64,000 nt of DNA from Ruminococcus sp. (GTDB lineage Bacteria; Bacillota; Clostridia; Oscillospirales; Ruminococcaceae), in the NCBI GenBank assembly GCA_021770655.1, contig JAETQO010000012.1:44292-108291 (forward strand), read 5' to 3'. Of the stretch, positions 54,112 through 63,911 are shown piece after piece. The number at the start of each line of letters is the position of its first letter. The first letter of the stretch is position 1. Both the position numbers and the translations under genes were made by a program. The notes beneath the pieces were generated by a model, which was given only the letters and a program-made list of their open reading frames with translations, ran no database searches and was not told the origin of the DNA.

Positions 54112-54140
54112 TTGCATTTAAAGAGTATGTGTGGTATAAT
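54112..54140 (+). promoter_or_regulatory. Promoter of fhs
   Basis: TTGCAT (54112-54117), 17 bases, TATAAT (54135-54140). The AT-rich 290 bases upstream hold no gene. Confidence 0.7.
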
Positions 54141-54209
54141 AAACGTGTATAAGGACTTTTATCTGATCCTTGGCAATAAAGATCTTTATTTTGAAAGGAC
54201 TTGATTTAT

Positions 54210-55889
54210 ATGCTGTCTGATATTGAAATCGCAAAGCAGGCTAAAATGCTCAAAATCGGAGAAATCGCGGCAAAGCTTGGAATCTCCGAAGATGATTACG
54301 AACCTTACGGACATTACAAAGCTAAGCTTTCGGAAAAGCTTTACGCAAAGACAAAGGATAATCCCGACGGAAAGCTTATTCTTGTTACCGCTATCAACCC
54401 TACTCCTGCCGGCGAGGGTAAAACCACTATTTCAGTCGGTCTTGCGGAATCGATGAATAAAATCGGAAAAAAGGCTATTCTTGCCCTGAGAGAGCCTTCT
54501 CTCGGACCGGTATTCGGCATTAAAGGCGGTGCGGCAGGCGGCGGATATGCTCAGGTCGTTCCTATGGAGGATATAAATCTTCACTTTACCGGCGATATGC
54601 ACGCGATAACTGCGGCAAACAATCTTCTTTGCGCGCTTATAGACAATCATATGCAGCAGGGCAACGAATTACACATCGATCAAAGACGAATCATGTTCAA
54701 AAGATGTCTTGATATGAATGACAGAGCCCTCAGAGATATTGTTATCGGTCTTGGCTCAAAGGTAAACGGAATACCCAGAGAGGATTCGTTCCAGATAACC
54801 GTGGCATCTGAAATAATGGCTATCCTTTGTCTTGCGTCCGATCTTGACGATCTGAAAAAGAGGATAGAAAGAATACTTGTGGCATATACCACCGACAACA
54901 AGCCGGTTTACGCAAAAGACATAGGCGGCTGCGGCGCAATGGTCGCACTGCTCAAGGACGCTCTCAAACCTAATCTGGTACAGACGCTTGAAAACAATCC
55001 GGCTCTTATCCACGGCGGTCCTTTTGCAAATATCGCTCACGGCTGTAACTCTGTAAGAGCTACAAAGCTGGCGCTTAAGCTTGCCGATTATACCATTACC
55101 GAGGCAGGTTTCGGCTCGGATCTCGGTGCGGAGAAATTCTTCGACATCAAATGCCGCTTTGCAGGACTGAATCCCAGCTGCGTCGTACTCGTTGCAACTA
55201 TCAGAGCGCTTAAATATAACGGAGGCGTTCCTAAGACAGAACTTACCGAGGAAAACGTTCCGGCTCTTGAAAAGGGTATCATCAATCTGAAAACGCATAT
55301 TGAAAATATGCATAAGTTCGGAGTACCTGTTGTGGTTGCTATAAACCGTTTCCATACCGATTCCGAGGCGGAGATTGAAGTTGTAAAGAAAACTTGTGCA
55401 GAAATGGGTGTAGAAGTATCTCTTGCTGAAATTTTTGCCAAAGGCGGAGAGGGCGGAACTGAGCTTGCTCAAAAGGTTTGCGATACGATCGACCGCTGCT
55501 CGGGCTGCCAGACTAATTTCAAGCCGCTCTATGACGAAAAGCTTCCTATCAAGGAAAAGCTTGACATTCTTGCTAAAGAAATATACCGTGCGGACGGCGT
55601 TATTTACACCAAGCAGGCAGAAAAGGCTATAAAGGAAATAACCGAGCTGGGCTTCGGCGATATTCCGGTCTGCGTAGCCAAAACGCAGTATTCGCTGTCG
55701 GACGACCCCGCAAAGCTTGGCAAGCCCGAGAACTTTAAGATAACCGTCCGTGATCTCAGACTTTCGGCAGGCGCAGGCTTTGTCGTGGCTTACACAGGAG
55801 ATATTATGACCATGCCGGGACTTCCGAAAGTTCCTGCCGCATATAAGATCGACTGTGACAACGAAGGAAACATTTACGGATTGTTCTAA
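54210..55889 (+). CDS. fhs: Formate-tetrahydrofolate ligase
   Basis: 559 residues. [18 protein letters not shown] near 66 is the ATP/phosphate loop; [20 protein letters not shown] and [14 protein letters not shown] are strict family segments. Activates formate to 10-formyl-THF for purine synthesis and one-carbon flow. The TAA stop overlaps the first bases of an R1 repeat (55888). Confidence 0.97.
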   Translation: MLSDIEIAKQAKMLKIGEIAAKLGISEDDYEPYGHYKAKLSEKLYAKTKDNPDGKLILVTAINPTPAGEGKTTISVGLAESMNKIGKKAILALREPSLGPVFGIKGGAAGGGYAQVVPMEDINLHFTGDMHAITAANNLLCALIDNHMQQGNELHIDQRRIMFKRCLDMNDRALRDIVIGLGSKVNGIPREDSFQITVASEIMAILCLASDLDDLKKRIERILVAYTTDNKPVYAKDIGGCGAMVALLKDALKPNLVQTLENNPALIHGGPFANIAHGCNSVRATKLALKLADYTITEAGFGSDLGAEKFFDIKCRFAGLNPSCVVLVATIRALKYNGGVPKTELTEENVPALEKGIINLKTHIENMHKFGVPVVVAINRFHTDSEAEIEVVKKTCAEMGVEVSLAEIFAKGGEGGTELAQKVCDTIDRCSGCQTNFKPLYDEKLPIKEKLDILAKEIYRADGVIYTKQAEKAIKEITELGFGDIPVCVAKTQYSLSDDPAKLGKPENFKITVRDLRLSAGAGFVVAYTGDIMTMPGLPKVPAAYKIDCDNEGNIYGLF

Positions 55890-56029
55890 GGTAACACCGC
55901 ACAACTATTGCGTGCGGATAACGCAGGAATACTTGTGTCTTTCAAGGAGTTTCTGTGCAAGATAACGGAAAATTGGCAAGTTAGACGTGCACAAAGCCGT
56001 TAGGCGGTAGTTGTGAAGTGTTGCCCTAA
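55888..56029. repeat. R1 repeat overlapping the fhs stop codon
   Basis: 142 bp from AAGGTAACACCGCACAACTA to TAGTTGTGAAGTGTTGCCCT; inverted orientation, lacking about 30 interior bases. Its first two bases are the end of the fhs TAA, so insertion just preserved the reading frame. Confidence 0.8.
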
Positions 56030-56077
56030 TATTCCAAGAAACCGCTGATCAGATCAGTGCATTCCCAATAACTTCGC

Positions 56078-56117
56078 AGGCATCGCCGCATGATAACATT
56101 TTGTGCGGCGTGCCTTA
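56078..56117. repeat. Degenerate R1-like palindrome
   Basis: AGGCATCGCCGCATGA, short loop, then TTGTGCGGCGTGCCTTAA. Same terminus pattern as R1 minimal copies but more diverged; 17 bases before the DUF3810 gene start. Confidence 0.5.
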
Positions 56118-56134
56118 ATATCTGAGGTGTCAAA

Positions 56135-57340
56135 ATGCAAAAAACAGCTAACGGGACAGCTTTGGAAAACGACATGACGAAAGCAGAAAACGAGTCCGTA
56201 AAAGCGGACAGTAAAAGATCAAAGCACAAAATTTCCAAACAGCTTACCGTGCTTTTCATAATATTCGCTCTTTGCGTAATACTGAATATAATCGCTTGGC
56301 AAAGCACGGCGTTCTGCAACTGGTATACGGCTCATATTTTTCCGCTGTGGCAGAACACCTACGGCAGGCTTACTTCGCTGATGCCTTTTTCCTTTGGCGA
56401 GATACTTATTATGATCGCTGTTTTCGGCATACCGCTGTCGCTGTTGGCTATGATCGTGCTTGTGATCGTCCGAAAAGGAAAAAGACTTAAAACAGCTAAA
56501 ATATTCGGCTTTGTCTATCTGTGGATAATCGCTTTTGTGGCTGTCGTTCAGACTCTGAACTGCTTTATACTCTATCACTGCTCAACATTTGCGGAGCTGA
56601 ACGGTATCAAAACAGAAGAGCATACGACCGCTGAACTGGAAGAGTTGGGCGACAAGCTTGTGAAAGAGATCAACATGATAAGCACGCAGGTCGAACGTGA
56701 CGATGACGGGCATTTTGTGCTTACTGCCGACCTTGACGAAACTGCGGCAAAAGCTATGAAAAACCTTGACGGAGAGTTTGAAAATCTTGGAGGGTACTAT
56801 GTCGCGCCAAAACCGATACAATGCTCGTTCTTTATGAGCCAGCTTGACCTTATGGGAATTTATTTCCCGTTTTCCATGGAGGCTAACTATAATCAGGATA
56901 TGTATGAGGCAAAGCTTCCCGATACAGTTTGTCATGAGCTTGCGCACACAAAGGGCTACATACAGGAAGACGAAGCGAATTTTATTGCGTTTATAGCCTG
57001 CGACCGAAGCGATAACATTCAGTACCGCTACTCAGGTTATCTTGCCGCGCTGAGCGAAGTAAGGAGCAGGATCTTTGACTATGCCTCGGAGGATAAAAAG
57101 ATAGAATTTGATAATTCCATTTCCGATGAAGTATGGGCGGATATAACCGCAAACTGGGATTACTGGAGAGGCGTTGACGAAGCGGAAGACACCGTATTTG
57201 ACAGCGAAGTTGTCGGAGAGGTTTCCGACAAAGCTATGGAAACTTCGCTGAAACTTAACGGCGTTGAGGACGGTAAAAAATCCTACGGGCGTATGGTAGA
57301 CCTTATGCTCAGCTACTATATAGACAAAGGTGAGCTTTGA
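56135..57340 (+). CDS. DUF3810 membrane zinc peptidase-like protein
   Basis: 401 residues: three membrane helices within about 37-150, then an exposed domain with the zinc motif TVCHELAHTKGYIQEDEANF near 266 (HExxH plus distal Glu). DUF3810 family; probably a peptidase. Stop and next start overlap (TGATG). Confidence 0.85.
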   Translation: MQKTANGTALENDMTKAENESVKADSKRSKHKISKQLTVLFIIFALCVILNIIAWQSTAFCNWYTAHIFPLWQNTYGRLTSLMPFSFGEILIMIAVFGIPLSLLAMIVLVIVRKGKRLKTAKIFGFVYLWIIAFVAVVQTLNCFILYHCSTFAELNGIKTEEHTTAELEELGDKLVKEINMISTQVERDDDGHFVLTADLDETAAKAMKNLDGEFENLGGYYVAPKPIQCSFFMSQLDLMGIYFPFSMEANYNQDMYEAKLPDTVCHELAHTKGYIQEDEANFIAFIACDRSDNIQYRYSGYLAALSEVRSRIFDYASEDKKIEFDNSISDEVWADITANWDYWRGVDEAEDTVFDSEVVGEVSDKAMETSLKLNGVEDGKKSYGRMVDLMLSYYIDKGEL

Positions 57341-58131
57341 TGAAACGTTTTCTTGCGGTATCAGCCGCTCTTCTGCTGTTATGCTCCTGCGGACAGGGCG
57401 ACCGAACTAAGGTAAGTTATCCCGACTCCGATAACACGCATACTGAAAGCTGTGAAAATTCCGAAGATACCCATGTTTTTCCCGAAAGCGGATCGGAAAC
57501 TTTATCGGAGGTTTCTTCCGAAACAGACGCCGAAAAGGAGGAAGATATGCGCTGGAAATTGTTTGATGAGATTTATCCCAAGCTTGACGCTAACGACGGC
57601 AAGCTTTTGAATTACGCTCATAACTCTCAAATAAAAATCGAAGGCTTTATAAAAAACGGACAAGCAAATCCGCCTGTAAGCGACCTTATGCTCGGAAAAT
57701 CAAGATTCGCCGACGTCGGCTGTGAAGTGATAGCCGCTTACAACTATCTTTTGTATATGGGAAAAGACCCCGATCTGGCTAAGCTAACGTTGGATTTTGA
57801 GAAAAACGCCCTATTTTCATCGGACGGCTCTCTGGGGTCAAATCCACGGAAAATAAGCGGACTTTTCAAGGCTATGGAAATTGATTTTGAAAAGCTGTAT
57901 AAAGCCGACGACGTTCAGACCGCTCTGGCGGAGGGTAAACCGGTCATCTTTGCATTCCATATCGGCGACAATGTTTTCAGCGGTATCCATACGGTCTTTG
58001 CCGTTCGGGAGGACGGTGTAAACTATGTATACAACCGCTATAACTCATCAAAGGACGCAGAGGAATTCTCCGGCATCGAAGACATAATAAAAAAGAAAAG
58101 TCTTTTTATTATAGGCTATACTGAAAAATGA
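57340..58131 (+). CDS. C39-like cysteine peptidase lipoprotein
   Basis: 263 residues: lipobox LLCSC, Ser/Glu-rich spacer, and a papain-like C39 fold. Cys in DVGCEVIAAYNYLL, His in SGIHTVFAV and Asn in VYNRYNSS form the probable triad. Coupled to the DUF3810 gene, so the two may process the same surface substrate. Confidence 0.78.
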   Translation: MKRFLAVSAALLLLCSCGQGDRTKVSYPDSDNTHTESCENSEDTHVFPESGSETLSEVSSETDAEKEEDMRWKLFDEIYPKLDANDGKLLNYAHNSQIKIEGFIKNGQANPPVSDLMLGKSRFADVGCEVIAAYNYLLYMGKDPDLAKLTLDFEKNALFSSDGSLGSNPRKISGLFKAMEIDFEKLYKADDVQTALAEGKPVIFAFHIGDNVFSGIHTVFAVREDGVNYVYNRYNSSKDAEEFSGIEDIIKKKSLFIIGYTEK

Positions 58132-58140
58132 GGTGAGCGC

Positions 58141-58596
58141 TTGACATATACTTATAAAACCAACTCTGCCGCAGATACTATTGCTCTCGGCACGGAGGTC
58201 GGAAAACGGCTCAAAGGCGGCGACCTTATCGCCTACAGCGGAGGATTAGGCGCAGGCAAGACCACTGTCACAAGAGGTATCTCTCTCGGAATGGGGCTTG
58301 GCGACGAGGTCACTTCTCCAACCTTTGCGCTGGTGAACGAATACAGAGGCGATAAACTGAGCCTTATACATTTTGATATGTACAGAATAAATTCCGCCGA
58401 CGATCTTGAAACTACGGGATTTTTCGATTATATGGACGACAATTCGGTGCTGGCTGTGGAATGGTCCGAAAACATTTCCGACGAACTGCCTGAGGACTGC
58501 ATACGCATTGACATTCAGCGCACAGGCGAAAACAGCAGGATTATAACTATCAAAACCACGGAGGGCGATGACAGATTTGAAGATATTAGGTATTGA
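58141..58596 (+). CDS. tsaE: tRNA t6A synthesis ATPase TsaE
   Basis: 151 residues. Walker A GGLGAGKTTVTRG near 38, then TSPTFALVNEYRG and the Asp-containing HFDMYRI. ATPase that drives the TsaBD complex for N6-threonylcarbamoyl-adenosine on tRNA. TTG start after GAGGTGA. Confidence 0.94.
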   Translation: MTYTYKTNSAADTIALGTEVGKRLKGGDLIAYSGGLGAGKTTVTRGISLGMGLGDEVTSPTFALVNEYRGDKLSLIHFDMYRINSADDLETTGFFDYMDDNSVLAVEWSENISDELPEDCIRIDIQRTGENSRIITIKTTEGDDRFEDIRY

Positions 58597-59266
58597 CACC
58601 AGCGGAAAGACCGCTTCCGTTGCTATAACCGACGGTGAACGTCTGCTCTGGGAAAAATCCGTTTACACAAAGCTTACTCATTCTCAGGTGATACTGCCTA
58701 TGGTAAAGCAGGCTCTTGAGGAATGCGGGCTTGATTTTGGCGATCTTGACTGCGCCGCCGTCGCCAACGGACCGGGGTCTTATACAGGACTGCGTATAGG
58801 AGTCGGAGCGGTGAAAGGAATGTGCATGGGCTGTAAAGAGCTTAAATGCGCAGGAGTTTCCACTCTTCTGGCATTAGCATATAACTGCCTTGAATTTAAC
58901 GGACGCATTATTTCCGTTATGAGGGCAAGACCGAAAATAGTTTACGTCGGAGAATTTGTAAGCGATTCAACCCGCATAATGCGAACGGGAGTTGACAGAG
59001 TATGCGCCGAGGAGGAGCTTTTCTCGCAGGGACTTTTCGATCGGGTAATGCTTACGGGAGACTGTGCGGCTGAGATAAAGGAAAAATACTTTGCTCAGAA
59101 CGACGGCGTTATAACCGCACCGGCGGCCGACAGACTTCAGAAAGCTTCTTCCCTTTGCATGACGGTGGAGCGGAATCCGGAGATGCTCGTTACTGCGGAC
59201 AGGCTTGAGGTTTCATATTTACAGGCTACAAAGGCTGAAAAAGACAAAGCACACAGGGACATTTAA
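58568..59266 (+). CDS. tsaB: tRNA t6A synthesis protein TsaB
   Basis: 232 residues. ILGIDTSGKTASVAI at the start, and ANGPGSYTGLRIGVGAVKGM near 66. An inactive ASKHA partner of TsaD. Overlaps tsaE by 29 bases; GGAGG is close (three bases) to the ATG. Confidence 0.93.
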   Translation: MTDLKILGIDTSGKTASVAITDGERLLWEKSVYTKLTHSQVILPMVKQALEECGLDFGDLDCAAVANGPGSYTGLRIGVGAVKGMCMGCKELKCAGVSTLLALAYNCLEFNGRIISVMRARPKIVYVGEFVSDSTRIMRTGVDRVCAEEELFSQGLFDRVMLTGDCAAEIKEKYFAQNDGVITAPAADRLQKASSLCMTVERNPEMLVTADRLEVSYLQATKAEKDKAHRDI

Positions 59267-59279
59267 GGAGGTAACGAAT

Positions 59280-59717
59280 ATGAAAATAGCAATAGGATGC
59301 GACCATGCAGGACCGGCTTTGAAAGCTGAAATAATGACGCATTTTGATGAAAAAGGCTTTGAATACGTTGATTTCGGTATTCAGGAGGGTGAAAAGGCAG
59401 ATTACCCCGACAAGGCTAAGGAGGTCTGCGAAAAGGTTGCGGCAGGCGAATTTGACCGCGCAGTGCTTATCTGCGGAACGGGCATAGGAATGTCCATGTG
59501 CGCAAACAAGATCAAGGGGATAAGAGCCGCCTGCTGTTCGGACTATTTCTCTGCGAAATATACCAGAGCGCACAATGACGCAAACGTACTTTGCATTGGC
59601 GCAAGAGTGGTAGGCGCAGGTCTGGCTATTGAGCTTGTAGACGTTTTCCTTGATACTCAGTTCGAGGGCGGCAGACATCAGCGCAGAGTTGACAAAATCA
59701 GCGAACTTGAAAAATGA
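59280..59717 (+). CDS. rpiB: Ribose-5-phosphate isomerase B
   Basis: 145 residues. MKIAIGCDHAGPALKAEI, and the active-site Cys in LICGTGIGMSMCANKIKGIR. Interconverts ribulose and ribose 5-phosphate in the pentose phosphate pathway. AAGGAGG is nine bases before the ATG, 13 bases after tsaB. Confidence 0.96.
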   Translation: MKIAIGCDHAGPALKAEIMTHFDEKGFEYVDFGIQEGEKADYPDKAKEVCEKVAAGEFDRAVLICGTGIGMSMCANKIKGIRAACCSDYFSAKYTRAHNDANVLCIGARVVGAGLAIELVDVFLDTQFEGGRHQRRVDKISELEK

Positions 59718-59742
59718 TCTCACGGTGCCGCTTAGCATCTTC

Positions 59743-59780
59743 GGGCGAACGCATTCTTATTTGCGTTCGCCCGTTTTATT
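59743..59780 (+). terminator. Terminator of the tsaE-tsaB-rpiB operon
   Basis: GGGCGAACGCA/TGCGTTCGCCC stem followed by GTTTTATTTTTT. Confidence 0.9.
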
Positions 59781-59782
59781 TT

Positions 59783-59882
59783 TTAAGGCAGCACCGCACA
59801 ACTACCGCCTAACGGCTTTGTGTACGTCTAACTTGCCAATTTTCCGTTATCCGCACACACTAGTTGTGCGGTGTTACCTTAA
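59783..59882. repeat. R1 repeat, internally deleted copy
   Basis: 100 bp from TTAAGGCAGCACC to GGTGTTACCTTAA, same orientation and much the same deletion as the copy at 42841. Begins in the T-run of the preceding terminator. Confidence 0.85.
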
Positions 59883-59971
59883 CAGCCGATAATTTTTTGT
59901 GCAAACCGCCTGCATATTCATAGTAATTCTATATGAATAATATCATTTATCACAAAAAATCAAAAAAGCTA

Positions 59972-60000
59972 TTGACATAAACCTTTCAATATTGTATAGT
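59972..60000 (+). promoter_or_regulatory. metY promoter with inverted repeat
   Basis: TTGACA (59972-59977), 17 bases, TATAGT (59995-60000). AGTATA overlapping the -10 pairs with TATACT at about 60016, and GGAATT follows, loosely recalling CymR-type sites. The regulator is not identified. Confidence 0.6.
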
Positions 60001-60065
60001 ATAGATACGCTAAAGTATACTAATCATCTAGGAATTATATGATTTATGAATGAGGTAATGACAAA

Positions 60066-60212
60066 ATGAAAAACACGGTTTCAGATCTGAAAAAAGAATA
60101 CGATTCACGAATGTGCTCAGAGTATGTACGCCGATGTCAAGGCGAAAATTACAGTAAACCAACAAATAATAAATTTACAAAAGAGGTAATAAAAAATGAG
60201 TACAATAAATGA
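60066..60212 (+). CDS. 48-residue leader ORF overlapping metY
   Basis: [20 protein letters not shown] then more, with two Cys and two Met, high in Lys and Asn. GAGG lies before the ATG. It ends 17 bases inside metY in another frame, so ribosomes finishing it would deliver to the metY start. Could be a regulatory leader peptide or simply a small protein. Confidence 0.45.
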   Translation: MKNTVSDLKKEYDSRMCSEYVRRCQGENYSKPTNNKFTKEVIKNEYNK

Positions 60213-61491
60213 AAGAAAACTGAAATTTGAAACGCTTCAGCTTCATGTCGGACAGGAGCAGGCAGACCCTGCGACAGACGCAAGAGCCGTGCCGATATAC
60301 GCTTCTTCGTCCTTTGTTTTTCACGATTCACAGCACGCCGCCGACCGTTTCGGTCTGAAAGCTCCGGGCAATATTTACGGCAGGCTTACAAATCCGACTC
60401 AGGACGTTTTTGAAAAAAGGATAGCGGCTCTTGAAGGCGGCGTTGCCGCTCTGGCAGTTGCTTCGGGAGCGGCCGCAATTTCCTACACCATTCAGAATCT
60501 TGCACACGCAGGAGATCATATCGTAGCCGCAAAGACTATCTACGGCGGCTCATACAATCTGCTCGAACACACTCTTCCCGAATACGGTATCACTACTACG
60601 TTTGTAGACCCCGATGAAGAAGATGCTTTTGAAAACGCAATTCAGGAAAATACAAAGGCCGTCTTTATTGAAACGCTTGGAAATCCCAACTCAAATCTTA
60701 TCGACATAGACAAAGCTGCGGCTGTTGCCCATGCACACAAAATACCGCTGGTAGTAGACAGCACTTTTGCTACGCCCTATCTTATCAGACCTATTGAACA
60801 CGGTGCGGACATTGTAGTTCATTCCGCCACAAAATTCATCGGCGGTCACGGTACCGCAATAGGCGGAGTTATCATTGACAGCGGAAACTTTGACTGGGAG
60901 GCAAGCGGCAAGTTCCCGTCCCTGGTCGAGCCTAACCCAAGCTATCACGGAATTTCCTTTGCAAAAGATGTCGGCAGAGCCGCTTTCGTTACAAAGATAA
61001 GAGCTATTCTGCTGAGAGATACAGGAGCGACTCTTTCACCTTTCCACGCGTTTATTTTCTTGCAGGGTCTTGAAACTTTGTCGCTGAGAGTCGAACGCCA
61101 CGTTGAAAACGCTTTGAAAGTCGTTGACTTCCTCAGCAAGCATCCAAAGGTCGAAAAGGTAAACCACCCGTCCCTTCCCGACAGCCCTTACAAACCGCTT
61201 TACGACAAGTACTTCCCTAACGGTGCAGGTTCTATATTCACCTTTGAGATCAAGGGCGGTGAAGAAGAAGCAAAGAAGTTTATCGATCATCTACAGATCT
61301 TTTCACTGCTCGCAAACGTTGCGGACGCTAAGTCGCTTGCTATCCACCCGGCGTCTACCACACATTCACAGCTTAACACGGAGGAGCTTGCCGAACAAGG
61401 TATCAAGCCGAACACTATCCGCCTTTCTATAGGCGTCGAGCATATCGACGATATTATTTACGATCTGAACGAGGCGTTTGATTCTATCTGA
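60196..61491 (+). CDS. metY: O-acetylhomoserine sulfhydrylase
   Basis: 431 residues. [23 protein letters not shown] lysine in [18 protein letters not shown] near 212, and [15 protein letters not shown]. Makes homocysteine from O-acetylhomoserine and sulfide; can also use methanethiol. Together with cysK indicates direct sulfide assimilation. Confidence 0.94.
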   Translation: MSTINERKLKFETLQLHVGQEQADPATDARAVPIYASSSFVFHDSQHAADRFGLKAPGNIYGRLTNPTQDVFEKRIAALEGGVAALAVASGAAAISYTIQNLAHAGDHIVAAKTIYGGSYNLLEHTLPEYGITTTFVDPDEEDAFENAIQENTKAVFIETLGNPNSNLIDIDKAAAVAHAHKIPLVVDSTFATPYLIRPIEHGADIVVHSATKFIGGHGTAIGGVIIDSGNFDWEASGKFPSLVEPNPSYHGISFAKDVGRAAFVTKIRAILLRDTGATLSPFHAFIFLQGLETLSLRVERHVENALKVVDFLSKHPKVEKVNHPSLPDSPYKPLYDKYFPNGAGSIFTFEIKGGEEEAKKFIDHLQIFSLLANVADAKSLAIHPASTTHSQLNTEELAEQGIKPNTIRLSIGVEHIDDIIYDLNEAFDSI

Positions 61492-61509
61492 TAAATAAAA
61501 TAACATTTC

Positions 61510-61550
61510 AAGGTCACGGTCCTGTCTTATGCTCCGTGACCTTTACTTTT
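61510..61550 (+). terminator. Terminator of metY
   Basis: AAGGTCACGG/CCGTGACCTT stem, 14-base loop, then TACTTTTCC. Confidence 0.85.
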
Positions 61551-61622
61551 CCAACAAAGTGGTGTATAATAGGTTTACGCAAAGAATATATCAACAAAAA
61601 ATAAAAATTACGGAGGGCAAAA

Positions 61623-62702
61623 ATGATTTGCAGAAAATGCGGAGCACAGCTTAATCGGGGTGTGAAAGAATGTCCGCTGTGCGGCGAGCCTGCACCTAAA
61701 GAAAATTATGAGGGGATAACTGTTCAGCCCCCTCAGATAGTAAAACCCAAGAAAAAGAAGAATACGGCATCTGTAAAAAATAACGCATTGTGGTTCGTCG
61801 CAGGTGTTTTATGCGCTTCATTGATCTTTACTCTGATCTGGCAGGCAACAGGTACAAAAATCAAAAAAAGCGACAGCTCCATGCAAAGCCGACCGCAAAA
61901 GGAAGAAATCTCAAAAACCGAGGATTATACATACAATGACGATGAAGATGACAATGAAGAACCAATATCCCATGAAGAAAATACAGCGATATTCGACAGC
62001 GATGGGATAAAGATAACCTACATGGGTTTTGAGGCTGAAAAAGGATATTCCGAACCCGCTCTTTATTTCTGCATTGAAAACAATACTCAGAAAGATATTT
62101 ATATAGATATTGATACCCTTACTGTAAACGGCTTTGCGGTCTCCGATTATTTTTCGGAGGATCTCAGCGCGGGAAACAAGGCAAACTGCACTCTTGACAT
62201 ACACAGCTACAACACAGAGGTTAACAATATCAAAAGCGTGGGAGAAGTAAAGTTATCCTTCGGCATTTATGACGGCTATGAAAAGATATGCTCTACTCCC
62301 GCTTTCACAGCCGCACTTGATGAAAATTACGTTCCCGAACTTATCGATCGGTCGGAATTCTCCCCGATCGCAGAAAACAACGGCGTTTCTCTTTACTATT
62401 CAGGTATGGAAAGCGATGAGGACACGGGATCAATATCGCTGAAACTCTATCTGGAAAACAACAGCGATAAAGCCGTTCGATTCTCACTCTCCGATGTTTA
62501 TGTAGACAATTTCAAAATATCGACTTATGACATCGGAAAATGTCCGTCCGACAGCAGAACGTTCATTGAGATATACATATCCGCGGACGACGCAAAGCTC
62601 AATGGATTCTCCTCACCCCAAAAGCTTGTTTTTAACTTCTACTGCAGCGACGATGACAGAAACGAGATGATCGAAAACAAGGATTATACCGTTCAGATAT
62701 GA
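61623..62702 (+). CDS. Zinc-ribbon membrane protein with exposed beta domains
   Basis: 359 residues: N-terminal zinc ribbon MICRKCGAQLN/ECPLCGEP, basic linker, one membrane helix (about 58-77), and two similar extracytoplasmic segments beginning NTAIFDSDGIKITYMGFE and ENNGVSLYYSGMES, each a beta-sandwich-like unit. Common architecture in Firmicutes; function unknown. CGGAGG precedes the ATG. Confidence 0.78.
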   Translation: MICRKCGAQLNRGVKECPLCGEPAPKENYEGITVQPPQIVKPKKKKNTASVKNNALWFVAGVLCASLIFTLIWQATGTKIKKSDSSMQSRPQKEEISKTEDYTYNDDEDDNEEPISHEENTAIFDSDGIKITYMGFEAEKGYSEPALYFCIENNTQKDIYIDIDTLTVNGFAVSDYFSEDLSAGNKANCTLDIHSYNTEVNNIKSVGEVKLSFGIYDGYEKICSTPAFTAALDENYVPELIDRSEFSPIAENNGVSLYYSGMESDEDTGSISLKLYLENNSDKAVRFSLSDVYVDNFKISTYDIGKCPSDSRTFIEIYISADDAKLNGFSSPQKLVFNFYCSDDDRNEMIENKDYTVQI

Positions 62703-62710
62703 CCGACTGC

Positions 62711-62763
62711 TCAGGCAATACCGCACAGATACTTCCCAAAGAATTTGTGCAGTATTGCCTTAA
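62711..62763. repeat. R1 repeat, diverged minimal copy
   Basis: TCAGGCAATACCGCACAGAT ... TTTGTGCAGTATTGCCTTAA. Only termini remain; just after the zinc-ribbon gene. Confidence 0.65.
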
Positions 62764-62787
62764 ATTTTATTTTACGGCAAAATAAAA

Positions 62788-62842
62788 TTGTATACCAATT
62801 TAAATATAATTGGTTGACAATCGATTTCTTATGTGATACAAT
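62788..62842 (+). promoter_or_regulatory. BirA operator and promoter of bioY
   Basis: TTGTATACC (62788-62796), 15 bases, GGTTGACAA (62812-62820): close to the BirA box (TTGTAAACC-N15-GGTTTACAA). Promoter TTGACA (62814-62819), 17 bases, TACAAT (62837-62842). The right half-site is the -35, so BirA loaded with biotinyl-AMP would repress bioY. Confidence 0.85.
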
Positions 62843-62874
62843 ATAAGTATCTTAATGAAAAGGATCGATTTTAA

Positions 62875-63450
62875 ATGAATGACCAAAAGAAAAACAAAAC
62901 CAAACAAATAGTACTTATCGGATTAATGTCCGCTATAATTGCAGTTCTTTCACAGCTTGCTATTCCTCTGCCGACACACGTTCCTGTAACTTTGCAAACC
63001 TTTGCTATCGCTCTTGCGGGATATTTTCTCGGCTGGAAAGGCGGAACTGCCGCCGCATTGGTATATGTTCTTTTAGGCGCTGTCGGCGTTCCTGTTTTCG
63101 CTAACTGGTCGGGCGGATTCGGCATAATTACCGGCTACACGGGCGGATTTATTTACGGATTTATTATAATGGCGTTCCTCTGCGGACTCGGCGCAAAGCT
63201 TTGCTCCGTCAAGCTTTCCGGAAAGATCGTTGCTATTGCTCTCGGAATTGCAGGTCTTGCCTGCGACCACCTGCTGGGCGCTGTTCAGTATGCAGTAATT
63301 GCCAACATCTCTATCGGCAAATCGTTTCTTCTCGTATCAGTCCCGTACATCGTAAAGGACGTGATTTCGGTTGTTGCGGCTTATCTTATCAGCGTCGAGG
63401 TCGTAAGCCGTTTGGCTAAAACAGGCTGTTATGCATACAAAAAGGCTTAG
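62875..63450 (+). CDS. bioY: Biotin transporter BioY
   Basis: 191 residues, six membrane helices. LPTHVPVTLQTFAIALAGYF and GYTGGFIYGFI are S-component signatures. Works alone or with an ECF module to import biotin. Control by the BirA box upstream. Confidence 0.95.
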   Translation: MNDQKKNKTKQIVLIGLMSAIIAVLSQLAIPLPTHVPVTLQTFAIALAGYFLGWKGGTAAALVYVLLGAVGVPVFANWSGGFGIITGYTGGFIYGFIIMAFLCGLGAKLCSVKLSGKIVAIALGIAGLACDHLLGAVQYAVIANISIGKSFLLVSVPYIVKDVISVVAAYLISVEVVSRLAKTGCYAYKKA

Positions 63451-63856
63451 GTTTCATCATCTTCTCTGCCTTCCGCTTTTTAAGGGCGAGGGCTACAGCG
63501 ACGATTTTTCGGTAAATATGCAGTCGGTAAAAGAGCTTTTGGAATCCGAAGGTCCGACGCTCAGATTTGTCTGCTCAAGTGACATGATATGTCAAAGCTG
63601 TCCTAATCGGCGTAAATCGGGCTGTGCTCTTGACGACCGCGAGGGGTCTGTATCCGATAAGGACAAAAGACTTGCCGATATTTCAGGCTTTGAAGAAGAT
63701 ACCGAGCTTGGATATTTCGACGCCTTAAAAGCCGTACGCCGCAAAATGACCGCCGAAGATTTTACATCTCTTTGCGGCGAATGCAGATGGAACAAAATGG
63801 GCTTATGCAGTTATGAGAAGTGGCTCGAAAACGCAGATGCTCTGCTGAACAGATAA
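63431..63856 (+). CDS. DUF1284 protein
   Basis: 141 residues. RLRFHHLLCLPLFKGEGYSD then CSSDMICQSCPNRRKSGCAL and CGECRWNKMGLC give a Cys-rich protein in the DUF1284 family, possibly Fe-S binding. Overlaps the bioY end by 20 bases, so coupled; role in biotin use is conjecture. Confidence 0.8.
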   Translation: MHTKRLRFHHLLCLPLFKGEGYSDDFSVNMQSVKELLESEGPTLRFVCSSDMICQSCPNRRKSGCALDDREGSVSDKDKRLADISGFEEDTELGYFDALKAVRRKMTAEDFTSLCGECRWNKMGLCSYEKWLENADALLNR

Positions 63857-63911
63857 AGATCAAAAGACGGCTTAAAAATCGTCTCAGCCTGTCGAAAAAG
63901 TCTTTTTATAA

